A stretch of 64,000 nt of DNA from CAVSSX01 sp963730735 (GCA_963730735.1 CAVSSX010000007.1:744001-808000); one strand, 5' to 3'. Shown: positions 44,848 through 53,285, counted from the first letter of the stretch. Translations and numbers: made by a program. The notes: generated by a model not told the origin, from the letters alone.

Positions 44848-46271
44848 ATGCTCTTTCCGACAATCGACTTCGCCATCTTCTTCGCCATCGCCTTCACGGT
44901 GAATTGGCTGCTCAACCCGTACCCCGGGCCGTGGAAGCTGTCGATGGTCGTCCTCAGTTACTTCTTCTACGGCTGGGCGGACTGGCGCTTCATCTTCCTC
45001 CTGCTCGCCGCCACGGCCATCGCCCATTTCGGCGCGGTGGCGGTTGCCCGGTCCCGCAGCCCCGGCACCCAGCGGGCGGCCATGATCGTGGCCGTCGGCG
45101 CCCTGTTGGGCCTGCTCGGGTGGTTCAAGTACTACGGCTTCGTCTCGGTCAACGTGGACAACGTCCTCCACGACGTGGGGGCCGGCCGCCTCCTGCCGCT
45201 GATCCAGGTGACGTTGCCCATCGCCATCTCGTTCTTCACGTTCATGGCCATCAGTTACGTGGTCGACGTCTACCGAGGTCAGCTCGAGGTCGCCCGGCCC
45301 CTCGACCTGGCCGTCTACCTCTCGTTCTTCCCCCACCTGGTGGCCGGGCCGATCGTCCGGGGGGCGAACTGCTGCCGCAGATCCGGCGCCGCCGGGACCC
45401 GGCGGAGATCGACTACTCGCGGGCCATGTGGATGATCATGGCCGGGCTGTTCAAGAAGGTCGTGGTGTCGTCGTACGTCTCTTCGGCCATCGTCGACCCG
45501 GTGTTCGCCGCCCCGGGCCAACACTCGGGCCCCGAGGCCATCTTCGCCGCCTGGGGGTACGGCATCCAGATCTACTGCGACTTCAGTGGCTACACCGACA
45601 TCGCCATCGGGCTGGCCCTGCTGCTCGGCTTCCGTTTCCCGGTCAACTTCGACGCCCCCTACACCGCCCGCAACCTGCAGGACTTCTGGCGCCGCTGGCA
45701 CATCACCCTGTCGCGCTGGCTGCGCGACTACCTCTACATCCCCCTCGGCGGCAGTCGGGGCTCGGAGGCCAAGGGCGCCCGCAACATCATGATCACCATG
45801 GTGCTCGGCGGCCTCTGGCACGGTGCCGCCTGGACCTTCATCATCTGGGGCGCCCTCCACGGCGTCGGCCAGGTCGTCGGCCACCACCGTCGGATCACGC
45901 GGACCGCCCGGGGCCTGCCGGCCGTGGCCGAAGGTCGGGGGCGGGCCTTCTGGGAGCGGTTCTGGACATTCCAGTTCGTCTGCTTCGCCTGGGTCTTCTT
46001 CCGGGCCACCTCCTTCTCCAACGCCATGGCCGTCATCGGGCGCGTCTTCTCGGGCTGGGGCCACTCACCTCTGATCACGCCGCTGCTGGTGTTCACCATC
46101 GTTGGCATCCTCGCCGCCCAGTTCGTCCCCGAGGACTGGGTGGAGCGGGCCCAGCGGCTGTTCTCCGACCAGCGGGCGACGGTCCAGGTGGTGGCTCTGG
46201 CCCTGATCCTGCTGGTGATCACCACCCTCGGGCCGACCGGGGTGGCCCCGTTCATCTACTACCGCTTCTAG
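44848..46271 (+). CDS. MBOAT family O-acyltransferase (AlgI-like), frame-disrupted
   Basis: Polytopic membrane O-acyltransferase of about 475 residues with 10-11 helices. The N-terminal helices (LLNPYPGPWKLSMVVLSYFF, YGWADWRF) and the segment GWFKYYGFV are typical of the AlgI branch. The frame breaks near 45360 in the run CCGGGGGGCG, where one G seems missing (IVRG into ELLPQIRRR). It then continues with YCDFSGYTDIAIGLALLLGF and FWRRWHITLSRWLRDYLYIP. The catalytic His is in GGLWHGAAWTFIIWG. It transfers acyl groups across the membrane to a polysaccharide or other extracellular acceptor, with the downstream SGNH protein as probable partner. Confidence 0.85.
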
Positions 46272-46400
46272 TGCCGACCACCCCGCCGGCTTTGCCGGCC
46301 AGGGTGACCCACCTGACCGGTCGCACGCTCCTACCATCGTGGGCCGTGCTGCCTCGTCCTGGTCCGATCCGCCGGCCGTCGCCGGCTCCGGCAGCGCGCC

Positions 46401-47471
46401 ATGCCTGACGACCGGCTGCCTGACGACCGGCTGCCGGTCGCCGGGGACCGGCCGCCGGTGCGCCAGGCACCCCCTCGACCGGGCGGCCGCAGGCGGGTGA
46501 CCTGGACCTATGCCCTCGCCGTCTCCCTGGTGGCGTTCGCCGTCTGGCTGGTCCTCGACGCCCCGACCCTCCAGCACAATGCCCAGGTGTCCCCGGTCGG
46601 GACCCGCCGGACCGTGTCCCTCGACCTCCTCGGGCCGATCGCCGCCCTGTCGCGGGGCATCGGCGTGTCCCACCTGGTCTCGGCCAGCAACGGCGCCCTC
46701 GGGCGGAACGGGAACCAGCCCGGCAACGGCTCGGGGGTGAGTGCCCTCGGCCCCCCGGCCCACCACCCGTCCACCACCACCACAACGGCGCCCGGCGTCT
46801 CCACCACGACCACCACCGGTATCCGGCCGACGGCCGCCGACCCGCTCCGGGTCCTCATCATCGGCGACTCGCTCGGCCTCGACCTCGGGGGACCGCTGCA
46901 GAACGACCTGGCCAATACCGGTGTGGTCTCGGCGGTGCTCGACGGCAAGGTGAGCACCGGGCTGACCCGGCCCGACTACTACAACTGGCCGGCCGAGCTG
47001 CAGGCCGACCTGACCAAGTACAACCCGCAGGTGGTGGTGATCATGGTCGGGGCCAACGACCCGCAGGACTTCCCCGGGCCGCCCGACATCCCCTACGGCA
47101 CGGACGCCTGGAACGCCACCTACGCCCAACGGGTGCTCTCGTTCATGCAGGAGGCGACGAGCACGGGGGCCAAGGTCGTCTGGGTCGGGATGCCCTCGAT
47201 GCAGAACCCCACCCTCTCGGCCAAGATGGCCAACATCGACAGCATCTTCCAGGCCCAGGCGGCCAAGGTGCCCGCCGTCACCTACCTCGACAGCGGCACG
47301 GTGCTCGGCACCCCCCAGGGTGGCTTCGCCCCCTACATCCAGTACAACGGCCAGGAGGTCAACGTCCGCGAGCCCGACGGCACCCACATCACCCCGGGCG
47401 GCGGCGAGGTGCTGTCGCAGGCGGTCATGACCACCATGCGCAACCAGCTCCACGTGGCCCTGCCGGGCTAG
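46401..47471 (+). CDS. membrane-anchored SGNH/GDSL hydrolase (DUF459-like)
   Basis: A 356-residue protein. A short cytoplasmic basic N terminus with a duplicated PDDRL precedes one helix (TYALAVSLVAFAVWLVLDA). A Ser/Thr/Pro-rich linker runs to about residue 145, followed by an outer SGNH domain. Block I is IIGDSLGLDLG with the catalytic Ser, block III is MVGANDPQDF, and block V DGTHITPGG carries the catalytic Asp and His. It lies 129 nt after the AlgI-like gene. Such pairs O-acetylate surface glycans, with the SGNH domain moving the acetyl group onto the sugar. Confidence 0.85.
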   Translation: MPDDRLPDDRLPVAGDRPPVRQAPPRPGGRRRVTWTYALAVSLVAFAVWLVLDAPTLQHNAQVSPVGTRRTVSLDLLGPIAALSRGIGVSHLVSASNGALGRNGNQPGNGSGVSALGPPAHHPSTTTTTAPGVSTTTTTGIRPTAADPLRVLIIGDSLGLDLGGPLQNDLANTGVVSAVLDGKVSTGLTRPDYYNWPAELQADLTKYNPQVVVIMVGANDPQDFPGPPDIPYGTDAWNATYAQRVLSFMQEATSTGAKVVWVGMPSMQNPTLSAKMANIDSIFQAQAAKVPAVTYLDSGTVLGTPQGGFAPYIQYNGQEVNVREPDGTHITPGGGEVLSQAVMTTMRNQLHVALPG

Positions 47472-47498
47472 GCCCCGCACCCGGCCATCCCGGCGGCG

Positions 47499-47515
47499 CC
47501 CCCGCGCCTCGGGGG
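47499..47515. terminator. hairpin between convergent SGNH and SCO1664-family genes
   Basis: Arms CCCCCG and CGGGGG enclose CGCCT in the 51-nt gap between two convergent stop codons. Confidence 0.4.
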
Positions 47516-47522
47516 GGTCCGC

Positions 47523-48281
47523 TCAGACCAGCGGCCACGGGTAGGGGGGCCACCCGTCGTCCTCGCGGAGCGCCGGCAGCACGCCCTCGTCCAGCAGCAG
47601 GGCCACCCGGTCCTCGAGGGCGGCCGCCTCGTCGGGGTCCAGCAGGGCCGCCAGCTCGTCGGGCACGCCGTCGTGGAGCAGACGCCCCAGGTCGTCCACC
47701 ACGCCCGGCGGCAGCGGGCTGCCCCCGAAGTCCCACACCACGGTGCGCAGCTTGGGCTCGACGTGGAAGCACAGGCCGTTGTCGATGGCCCACAACCGTT
47801 CCTCGGCCAACAGCACGTGGCCGCTCTTGCGGTCGGCGTTGTTGGCCACCACGTCGAAGGCGGCCAGGGTGACCAGGGTGTCGGTCCAGGCCGGGTCGTC
47901 GCGCAGGGTGAAGTAGTGGGATTCGCCGTCCTCGGGCACGTAGCGCTGCACCGAACCTTCGCCGTAGGGGCCCTCCAGACGTTCGACCGTGTCGGGCACG
48001 AGGCCCCAGCCCAGCCACTCCGACAGGACGTACGCGCCGACCTCACGGCGATGGAGCCCGGAGGGGAAGTCCCACAGCGGCCGTTCGCCCTGCGCCGGCT
48101 TGTAGACGGCCAGGAGCTCGCAGCCCCGGTGGACGCACGTCACCAGCAGGGTGGCGTTGGAGCTCCCGGGAATCCGCCCGTGGACCGTCATCTCGCCCTC
48201 GAGCAGGATGTCGGCCGTCGTGGGCCCCGCTCCGCCGGCCGGCGCGTCGGGCAGGTCGTCGGCGGGCCCGGGCGTGGTCAC
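47523..48281 (-). CDS. SCO1664 family protein (PI3/4-kinase-like fold)
   Basis: A 252-residue conserved actinobacterial protein resembling the phosphatidylinositol 3-/4-kinase catalytic core. LLAVYKPAQGERPLWDFPSG carries a conserved Lys. AAFDVVANNADRKSGHVLL resembles the catalytic-loop DxxxxNxDR, and LWAIDNGLCFHVEPK resembles the DFG-like metal Asp. The substrate is unknown. GTG 48281 overlaps the DUF3090 TGA (GTGA), and the histidine-phosphatase-like gene lies just upstream. This trio is conserved in actinobacteria, which implies a joint function. It is convergent with the SGNH gene. Confidence 0.85.
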   Translation of the reverse strand: MTTPGPADDLPDAPAGGAGPTTADILLEGEMTVHGRIPGSSNATLLVTCVHRGCELLAVYKPAQGERPLWDFPSGLHRREVGAYVLSEWLGWGLVPDTVERLEGPYGEGSVQRYVPEDGESHYFTLRDDPAWTDTLVTLAAFDVVANNADRKSGHVLLAEERLWAIDNGLCFHVEPKLRTVVWDFGGSPLPPGVVDDLGRLLHDGVPDELAALLDPDEAAALEDRVALLLDEGVLPALREDDGWPPYPWPLV

Positions 48282-48775
48282 GCCACCGGTGGGCGGTGCC
48301 CGTTCGTCCGGGGGCAGTCGTGGCCGGCGGGGTCGAGCGGTAGCCCGCAGAGGGGGCAGGGCGGCCGGCCCGCCTCGACCAGCTGGGTGGCCCGGATGGC
48401 GAAGGCCGCCGCCTGCTCGCGGGTGAGCGAGATCCGGGCGATCTGGCCGTCCTCGTCCTCGTCGACCAGCTCCTCGATGACCACCACCAGGCGATCGGCC
48501 TCCTCGTCGTAGGAGACGCCCATGGTGCCGACGACCCAGTCCGGTTCCTCGTCGCCGTCGAAGTCCAGGTCGTCGGGCAGGTGACCCGGACGGCCGAGCT
48601 CGCGCACGATGCGGGCCAGGTAGCTGGCCAGCACCGCCACCTGCTGCTTCTCCATCTTGACGGTGAGCACGAAGGTCCCTTGCCGGGCCTCCAGCAGGAA
48701 CAGCCGTTCGCCGACCGGTCCCACCGTCCCGACGGTGAACCGGTCGGGGGCCTCCAGCTCGAGTTCGTCGCTCAT
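48278..48775 (-). CDS. DUF3090 family protein
   Basis: A 165-residue protein with the DUF3090 pattern: FTVGTVGPVGERLFLLEARQ near the start and VKMEKQQVAVLASYLARI in the middle. A C-terminal knuckle CPLCGLPLDPAGHDCPR probably binds zinc (Cys and His/Cys ligands). The function is unknown. It is the middle gene of the trio, 25 nt after the phosphatase gene and overlapping the SCO1664-family gene by 4 nt, so it is translationally coupled to the latter. Confidence 0.88.
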   Translation of the reverse strand: MSDELELEAPDRFTVGTVGPVGERLFLLEARQGTFVLTVKMEKQQVAVLASYLARIVRELGRPGHLPDDLDFDGDEEPDWVVGTMGVSYDEEADRLVVVIEELVDEDEDGQIARISLTREQAAAFAIRATQLVEAGRPPCPLCGLPLDPAGHDCPRTNGHRPPVA

Positions 48776-48800
48776 CGTGCCGCCTCTCGGTCCGCGGCCC

Positions 48801-49496
48801 TCACGAGAGGGCCAGTTCGGCCAGGGACCCGGTGGAGTTCATGCAGAGCACGTAGGGGCCGCTCGACCCGTAGAGCACGGCCGACACCGAGCACGGCCCG
48901 ACGACCAGCCGCTGGACCAGGTCGAGCGGCGTGCCGGCCGCCGTGGCCAGCACCGCCTTGATCGGGTCGGCATGGGACACGGCGACGATGGTCGAGCCCG
49001 GATGTGCGGCCACCAGGCGCAGCACGGCGTCGTTGGCCCGGGTGGTCATCTCGGAGAACGACTCGCCGCCCGGGAACCGGAAGCCGGCCGGCCACCGCTG
49101 GACGGCCGCCCACTCGGGCTTCTTGGCCAAGGACTTGAGGGTGGCGCCGGTCCAGGTGCCCACGTCCGCTTCGAGCAGGCCCCGCTCGGTGACGACCGGC
49201 AGACCGAGCGCCCGGGCGATCGGCGCGGCCGTCTCCTTGGTGCGCTCGAGCGGTGAGGCGTACACGGCCACCGGGCCGTTCGTCAGCTGGCCGATCCGCT
49301 CGGCCGCCCGTTCGGCCTGGGCTCGACCCTCCTCGGACAGGTGGAGGCCCCGGGCCCGGCCGGGCAGCAGCTTGCCGGTGGTCGGCGTCCGGCCGTGGCG
49401 GACGAACAGCACCACCGTCGGCGCCGGCGTGGTCGCCTTGGTCGCCGACCGGGATCGGGGGGCGGCAGGGGTGGAGGTTCTCCGAGCAGCAGGCAC
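48801..49496 (-). CDS. histidine phosphatase family protein (MSMEG_4193-like)
   Basis: A 231-residue protein of the phosphoglycerate-mutase-like fold. FVRHGRTPTTG carries the catalytic RHG, ASPLERTKETAAPIA the second Arg, LLEADVGTWTG the acidic residue and AVSHADPIKAVL the second catalytic His. It matches the MSMEG_4193-type phosphatases found with DUF3090 and SCO1664-family genes. GTG 49496 gives a 26-residue disordered N-terminal extension. It is kept because a TACGAT hexamer lies 8 nt upstream, although a shorter start near the RHG is possible. The substrate is unknown. Confidence 0.85.
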   Translation of the reverse strand: MPAARRTSTPAAPRSRSATKATTPAPTVVLFVRHGRTPTTGKLLPGRARGLHLSEEGRAQAERAAERIGQLTNGPVAVYASPLERTKETAAPIARALGLPVVTERGLLEADVGTWTGATLKSLAKKPEWAAVQRWPAGFRFPGGESFSEMTTRANDAVLRLVAAHPGSTIVAVSHADPIKAVLATAAGTPLDLVQRLVVGPCSVSAVLYGSSGPYVLCMNSTGSLAELALS

Positions 49497-49504
49497 AACG
49501 ACGC

Positions 49505-49514
49505 ATCGTAGGCT
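49505..49514. promoter_or_regulatory. overlapping bidirectional -10 elements, phosphatase/UDG
   Basis: ATCGTAGGCT contains minus-strand TACGAT (49510-49505), 8 nt before the phosphatase GTG. It also contains plus-strand TAGGCT (49509-49514), 7 nt before the UDG GTG. The two hexamers share the central TA. Only 25 nt separate the start codons. Confidence 0.5.
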
Positions 49515-49521
49515 CTGCTCG

Positions 49522-50193
49522 GTGACCGTTCCGACGCCGCTCGACCGCCTGGGCGCCGAGATCGAGCAGTGCCGGTTGTGCCCCCGCCTGGTCGAGTGGA
49601 CCGCCGCCGTGGCGGCAACCCCCCGGGCATCGTTCGCCGGTGCGTCCTACTGGGGCCGCCCGGTGCCGGGCTTCGGGGACCCCGGGGCCCGCCTGGTGCT
49701 GGTGGGCCTGGCCCCGGCCGCCCACGGCGCCAACCGGACCGGCCGGATGTTCACCGGCGATCGTTCGGGGGACTGGCTGTTCCGGGCCCTGTGGCGGGCC
49801 GGCTACGCCAACCAGCCCGAGAGCCGCGCCCGCGACGACGGGCTCGAGCTCGCCGGTGCCTGGATCACCGCCGCCGTGCACTGTGCGCCGCCGGCCAACG
49901 TCCCCACGCCCGAGGAACGTCGGACCTGTCTCGGCCACCTTCGCCGGGAGCTCGACCTGCTCGAGCACGCCCGGGTGGTGGTGGCCCTCGGCCAGATCGC
50001 GGCCCAGGCGGTGGCCCGGAGCTACGACCTGCGGCCCCGGCCGACCTTCGGCCACCTGGCCGAGCACGACCTCCCGGACGGACGGGTGTTGCTGTGCTCG
50101 TACCACCCGAGCCAGCAGAACACCTTCACCGGGACCCTGACCGAGCCCATGTTCGACGCCGTGTTCACCCGGGCCCGGGCGCTCGGGGCCTGA
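49522..50193 (+). CDS. family 5 uracil-DNA glycosylase (UdgB-like)
   Basis: A 223-residue 4Fe-4S uracil-DNA glycosylase. Cluster ligands are Cys17 and Cys20 (CRLCPRLVEW), the Cys in AAVHCAPPAN and the Cys in RRTCLGHL. Motif A is LVGLAPAAHGANRTGRMFTG, which lacks the Asp/Asn of other families and is diagnostic of family 5. Motif B is CSYHPSQQNTFTG. It removes uracil, hypoxanthine and related bases from DNA. GTG 49522 is fixed by the hexamer 7 nt upstream. It is convergent with the G/U mismatch glycosylase gene. Confidence 0.9.
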   Translation: MTVPTPLDRLGAEIEQCRLCPRLVEWTAAVAATPRASFAGASYWGRPVPGFGDPGARLVLVGLAPAAHGANRTGRMFTGDRSGDWLFRALWRAGYANQPESRARDDGLELAGAWITAAVHCAPPANVPTPEERRTCLGHLRRELDLLEHARVVVALGQIAAQAVARSYDLRPRPTFGHLAEHDLPDGRVLLCSYHPSQQNTFTGTLTEPMFDAVFTRARALGA

Positions 50194-50209
50194 GCGCGTC
50201 CACGACCGG

Positions 50210-50803
50210 TCAGTGGCCGGTCGGCCGGGCCCCGTCGTTGCCGGCTGCCAGCCGGAGCTCGGTGAACAGCTCGATGAGCTCGGGCAGCTGGTAGCGGGCC
50301 TGGAGCCCGCTCGGGTTGGGCAGCAGCCAGAGGGCGGCGCCGCCGAGCGACTCGGGCTGGCGACCGATCGGGGCGCCCGGGCGCCCGAAGGCGGTCCGGT
50401 AGGCGCCCAGCCCGAGGAAGGCGACAACCGTCGGCCGGTACCGGGCCACCTTCTCGGCCAGCCGGGTCGCCCCGGCCCGCAGCTCGGCCGCCGTGAGCTC
50501 GGCGGCGCCGGCCGTGGCCCGGTCGACCAGGTTGGTGATGCCCAGGCCGTAGCCCACCAGCTCCCACTGCTCGGCCGGGGCCAACAGGCGGTCGGTCAGC
50601 CGGGCGCCGTAGAGGGCCGGCCAGAAGCGGTTGCCCGGCCGGGCGAAGTGCTGTCCGGACAGGGCCGAGGCGAGCCCGGGGTTGATGCCGCAGAAGAGCA
50701 CCGAGAGCCCGGGCCCGACGATGTCGGGCAGGGTGCGTCCAGCCGCCGACTCGAGGTCGGCCCGCCGGGCGGCGGCGGTGCCGGCGGGCTGGCGGTCAGG
50801 CAG
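50210..50803 (-). CDS. mug: G/U mismatch-specific DNA glycosylase (MUG)
   Basis: A roughly 197-residue protein of the UDG superfamily family 2. VLFCGINPGLASALSGQHFA is the MUG motif A with the catalytic Asn in GINPG, PGNRFWPALYGARLT follows, and motif B is LPNPSGLQARY. It excises uracil, ethenocytosine and thymine from G mismatches. The start is uncertain. A CTG at 50803 adjacent to the previous gene's TGA fits operon spacing, and no ATG or GTG occurs before the conserved core in this frame. It is probably cotranscribed with the FrhB-like gene upstream. Confidence 0.85.
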   Translation of the reverse strand: MPDRQPAGTAAARRADLESAAGRTLPDIVGPGLSVLFCGINPGLASALSGQHFARPGNRFWPALYGARLTDRLLAPAEQWELVGYGLGITNLVDRATAGAAELTAAELRAGATRLAEKVARYRPTVVAFLGLGAYRTAFGRPGAPIGRQPESLGGAALWLLPNPSGLQARYQLPELIELFTELRLAAGNDGARPTGH

Positions 50804-51932
50804 TGGGGGCGGCGGGAGCGGGGAGCCGGCCGGGCATGGGCACGGCGGTGGCCGGCCAACGCTTGCGGCTGACCCGGCTGAGCCGGCGCAGGAGCACGAT
50901 GGCGCCCGGGTCCTCGTCCACCGGCCGGGTCTCGATGGCCCCGGCCTCCAACATCGAGTTGAAGACCTCCCGCCCACGCTCGGTGCGGATCATGGTGAGG
51001 GTCCAGTCGTTGAAGGCCCCGATGCCGCCGGTCGAGATGTCGGCGTGCTCGGCGGCGAAGTCCGGGCATGACTTGCAGCCCTCGCGGGTCCAGGCGTGCG
51101 ATTCCTTCAGGGGCACCTCGTGGTAGGAGCCGTCCTTCATCCAGACCTGGAAGACGCCCTTGATGTTCATCTTGACGATCTCCTCCCGCTTCAGCCCGTA
51201 GCGGGCCTCGAACAACTCGGGGAAGATGGCGTCGTCGAAGGTCTTCGAGCAGAGGAGGCCGATGTTCAAGGTGAAGCGCCGGGCCACCTTGCCGGCCCGA
51301 CGGGCGGCCATCACCGGAGGGGCCGAGGTCTGGCAGCCCATGCCGACCAGGGCGATCCGCTCGGCCCCGCCCTCGGTGGCTTCGGCGTAGGCCATGGTGT
51401 TGGCCGAGTAGGTGTACCGGGACCCGGCCGTGGCCAGGACGTCCTCCCGGTTCCGGGCGACGGCCGGGATGGCCTTCCAGCTCGTCCCGTCGCCCTCGAG
51501 GGCCGAGACCAGCGCGGCGTCGATCATGTCGTGCTCGAGGGCCCAGATCAGGAGGGCCGACACCAGGCCACCGTCCTGGCCCTTGCCGTGGACCTCGGGG
51601 TCGGTGGCCCGGGCGAGCACGATGTCCATGCTCACGCCGGCGATCTCGTCGTCCGTCCGCTCCCGGCCGAACAGGTGGGTGTCGATCTCGGGCTCCCAGG
51701 TGCGGAAACGGGGGCAGGCCCGGGTGCACAGGGTGCAGCCCTTGATCCCGTGGGTGCAGTTGTCGGGTCCACCGTCGGCGTCGACGTGGAAGGGTTTGTA
51801 GCGGCCGTTGCTGTCGTCGTACTCGAGGACGTCGTAGGGACAGACCACGACGCAGGCGGCGCAGCCGGTGCACAACCCCGACGTCACGACCTCGGTGAAC
51901 AGCTCGGCCCATTGCGGCTTCTCTGGCGGCAC
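50796..51932 (-). CDS. Coenzyme F420 hydrogenase/dehydrogenase beta-subunit family protein (FrhB-like)
   Basis: A 378-residue flavin/iron-sulfur protein. The N-terminal ferredoxin domain has CTGCAACVVVCP and GCTLCTRACP, each fitting a 4Fe-4S site. The FrhB N- and C-terminal domains follow, with VGMGCQTSAPP, CSKTFDDAIF and CKSCPDFAAEHADIS. Family members move electrons between ferredoxin, flavin and F420 or other cofactors. Which partner is used here is not evident. GTG 51932 is chosen because TATCGT lies 6 nt upstream. It sits between two DNA-repair glycosylase genes, a curious context. Confidence 0.88.
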   Translation of the reverse strand: MPPEKPQWAELFTEVVTSGLCTGCAACVVVCPYDVLEYDDSNGRYKPFHVDADGGPDNCTHGIKGCTLCTRACPRFRTWEPEIDTHLFGRERTDDEIAGVSMDIVLARATDPEVHGKGQDGGLVSALLIWALEHDMIDAALVSALEGDGTSWKAIPAVARNREDVLATAGSRYTYSANTMAYAEATEGGAERIALVGMGCQTSAPPVMAARRAGKVARRFTLNIGLLCSKTFDDAIFPELFEARYGLKREEIVKMNIKGVFQVWMKDGSYHEVPLKESHAWTREGCKSCPDFAAEHADISTGGIGAFNDWTLTMIRTERGREVFNSMLEAGAIETRPVDEDPGAIVLLRRLSRVSRKRWPATAVPMPGRLPAPAAPTA

Positions 51933-51938
51933 GCCGTC

Positions 51939-51944
51939 ACGATA
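51939..51944 (-). promoter_or_regulatory. -10 hexamer TATCGT of the FrhB-like gene
   Basis: On the minus strand TATCGT ends 6 nt before the GTG at 51932, in the leaderless arrangement. Confidence 0.5.
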
Positions 51945-51991
51945 GCGAGTTGCTCGCCGCTCGGCTCGTCCCACGCGACCGGGCCCCCGGG

Positions 51992-51997
51992 TACCGT
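51992..51997 (+). promoter_or_regulatory. -10 hexamer TACCGT of the Fpg-family gene
   Basis: TACCGT ends 6 nt before the ATG at 52004. It is the same hexamer and spacing as at cysS. Confidence 0.5.
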
Positions 51998-52003
51998 GCC
52001 GGC

Positions 52004-52795
52004 ATGCCGGAGGGGTTGGAGGTCGAGTACTACCGGCGGTTGGCCGAAGGGGCGCTCGGGCGTCGGATCGTCGGCATCGAGGTCCCGGACCCCCACTGCC
52101 TCTCGGCCGGCACCACGGCGGCCGGACTCGAGGCGGCGGTCACCGGCACGGTGCTCGAGGCCGCAGAGCGTCGCGGAAAGGTGCTCGTGCTCTCGGGCAC
52201 CGGGCCGCCGCTCGGGATCCGTTTCGGCATGACCGGCAGCCTGCTCCTCGACGACACGGCGGCCATCGAGCAGCTCCTGTACGCGCCGTCGGCCGAGGAC
52301 GACCGGTGGATCCGTTTCGGGTTGCGCTTCGACGACGGCGGGGCGCTGCGGCTGCACGATCCCCGCCGGCTGGCCCGGGTGGGGCTCGACCCGGACCTCT
52401 CGGTCCTCGGTCCCGATGCCCTGGCGGTGACGCTGGGCCAGCTCCGCGCGGCGCTGGCCGGCCGCACGCCCGGCGGTGGCCCGCCCCTCAAGGCCCGCCT
52501 GCTCGACCAGGCCCACCTGGCCGGGGTCGGGAACCTGCTCGGCGACGAGATCCTGTGGCGGGCCGGGCTCTCGCCGCTGCGGCCCTCGGGCTCGCTCGAC
52601 CCGGCCGAGCTGCGCCGGCTCCACCGCCACCTGCGCTCGACCATGGCCCAGCTGCTCGAGCGCGGCGGCTCGCACACCGGCGACCTCATGGCCGAGCGCC
52701 GACCCGGCGGCCATTGCCCGAAGGACGGGTCGCCGTTGGTGCGGGCCACGGTGGGCGGCCGCACCACCTTCTGGTGCCCGGCCCACCAGCACTGA
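52004..52795 (+). CDS. Fpg/Nei family DNA glycosylase
   Basis: A 263-residue base-excision glycosylase with AP lyase activity. The mature N terminus PEGLEVEYYRR supplies the catalytic Pro2 and Glu3, a beta-hairpin lysine lies in ERRGKVLVL, and the helix-two-turn-helix is QAHLAGVGNLLGDEILW. The C-terminal zinc finger is unusual: GGHCPKDGSPL and RTTFWCPAHQH give C-x2-D and C-x2-H instead of four Cys. The Arg of the finger that contacts DNA is kept. Whether it acts as Fpg (8-oxoG) or Nei (oxidised pyrimidines) is not clear. The ATG at 52004 is required to expose Pro2. Confidence 0.88.
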   Translation: MPEGLEVEYYRRLAEGALGRRIVGIEVPDPHCLSAGTTAAGLEAAVTGTVLEAAERRGKVLVLSGTGPPLGIRFGMTGSLLLDDTAAIEQLLYAPSAEDDRWIRFGLRFDDGGALRLHDPRRLARVGLDPDLSVLGPDALAVTLGQLRAALAGRTPGGGPPLKARLLDQAHLAGVGNLLGDEILWRAGLSPLRPSGSLDPAELRRLHRHLRSTMAQLLERGGSHTGDLMAERRPGGHCPKDGSPLVRATVGGRTTFWCPAHQH

Positions 52796-52820
52796 GCCGG
52801 CGAGGCCGACCCCGGGGGTT

Positions 52821-53285
52821 CTAGCGGTCGAGCTCCTCGAGGACCTTGGCCGCGTGGCCGTCGGCCTTCACGTTGTACCAGGCCCGGGCGACCTTGCCCG
52901 AGCCGTCGATCAGGAACGTCGAACGGATGACGCCCACGGTCTTCTTGCCGTACAGCGTCTTCTCGCCGTAGGCCCCGAACGCCTCCATCACCGAGTGGTC
53001 GGCGTCGGTCAGGAGGGGGAACTTCAGCCCGTACTTCTCACGGAACTTGACGTGCTTGGCGGCCGGGTCGGCCGAGATGCCGAGCACCGCCCCGCCGGCC
53101 TTGTTGAAGGCCTGGAGGTTGTCGTTGAACTGACACGCCTCCTTGGTGCAGCCCGGCGTGTCGTCGCGTGGGTAGAAGTAGACGACCACCGACTTGCCGG
53201 CGAAGTCGGCCAGCGAGACGTCCTTGCCGTCCTGGTCGGGCAACGTGAATTTCGGCGCCGCATCGCCCGCTTCGAGTCGTGCCAT
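52821..53285 (-). CDS. bcp: thioredoxin-dependent peroxiredoxin (BCP type)
   Basis: A 154-residue atypical 2-Cys peroxiredoxin, cytoplasmic, reducing H2O2 and organic peroxides. The peroxidatic Cys46 and resolving Cys51 lie in DDTPGCTKEACQF, matching the CxxxxC arrangement of BCP. The N terminus APKFTLPDQDGKDVSL and the segment GVIRSTFLIDGSGKV are family-typical. ATG 53285 follows GGAGGGAGG by about 6 nt, a clear Shine-Dalgarno, in contrast to the many leaderless genes around it. It is divergent from the helicase gene. Confidence 0.95.
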   Translation of the reverse strand: MARLEAGDAAPKFTLPDQDGKDVSLADFAGKSVVVYFYPRDDTPGCTKEACQFNDNLQAFNKAGGAVLGISADPAAKHVKFREKYGLKFPLLTDADHSVMEAFGAYGEKTLYGKKTVGVIRSTFLIDGSGKVARAWYNVKADGHAAKVLEELDR

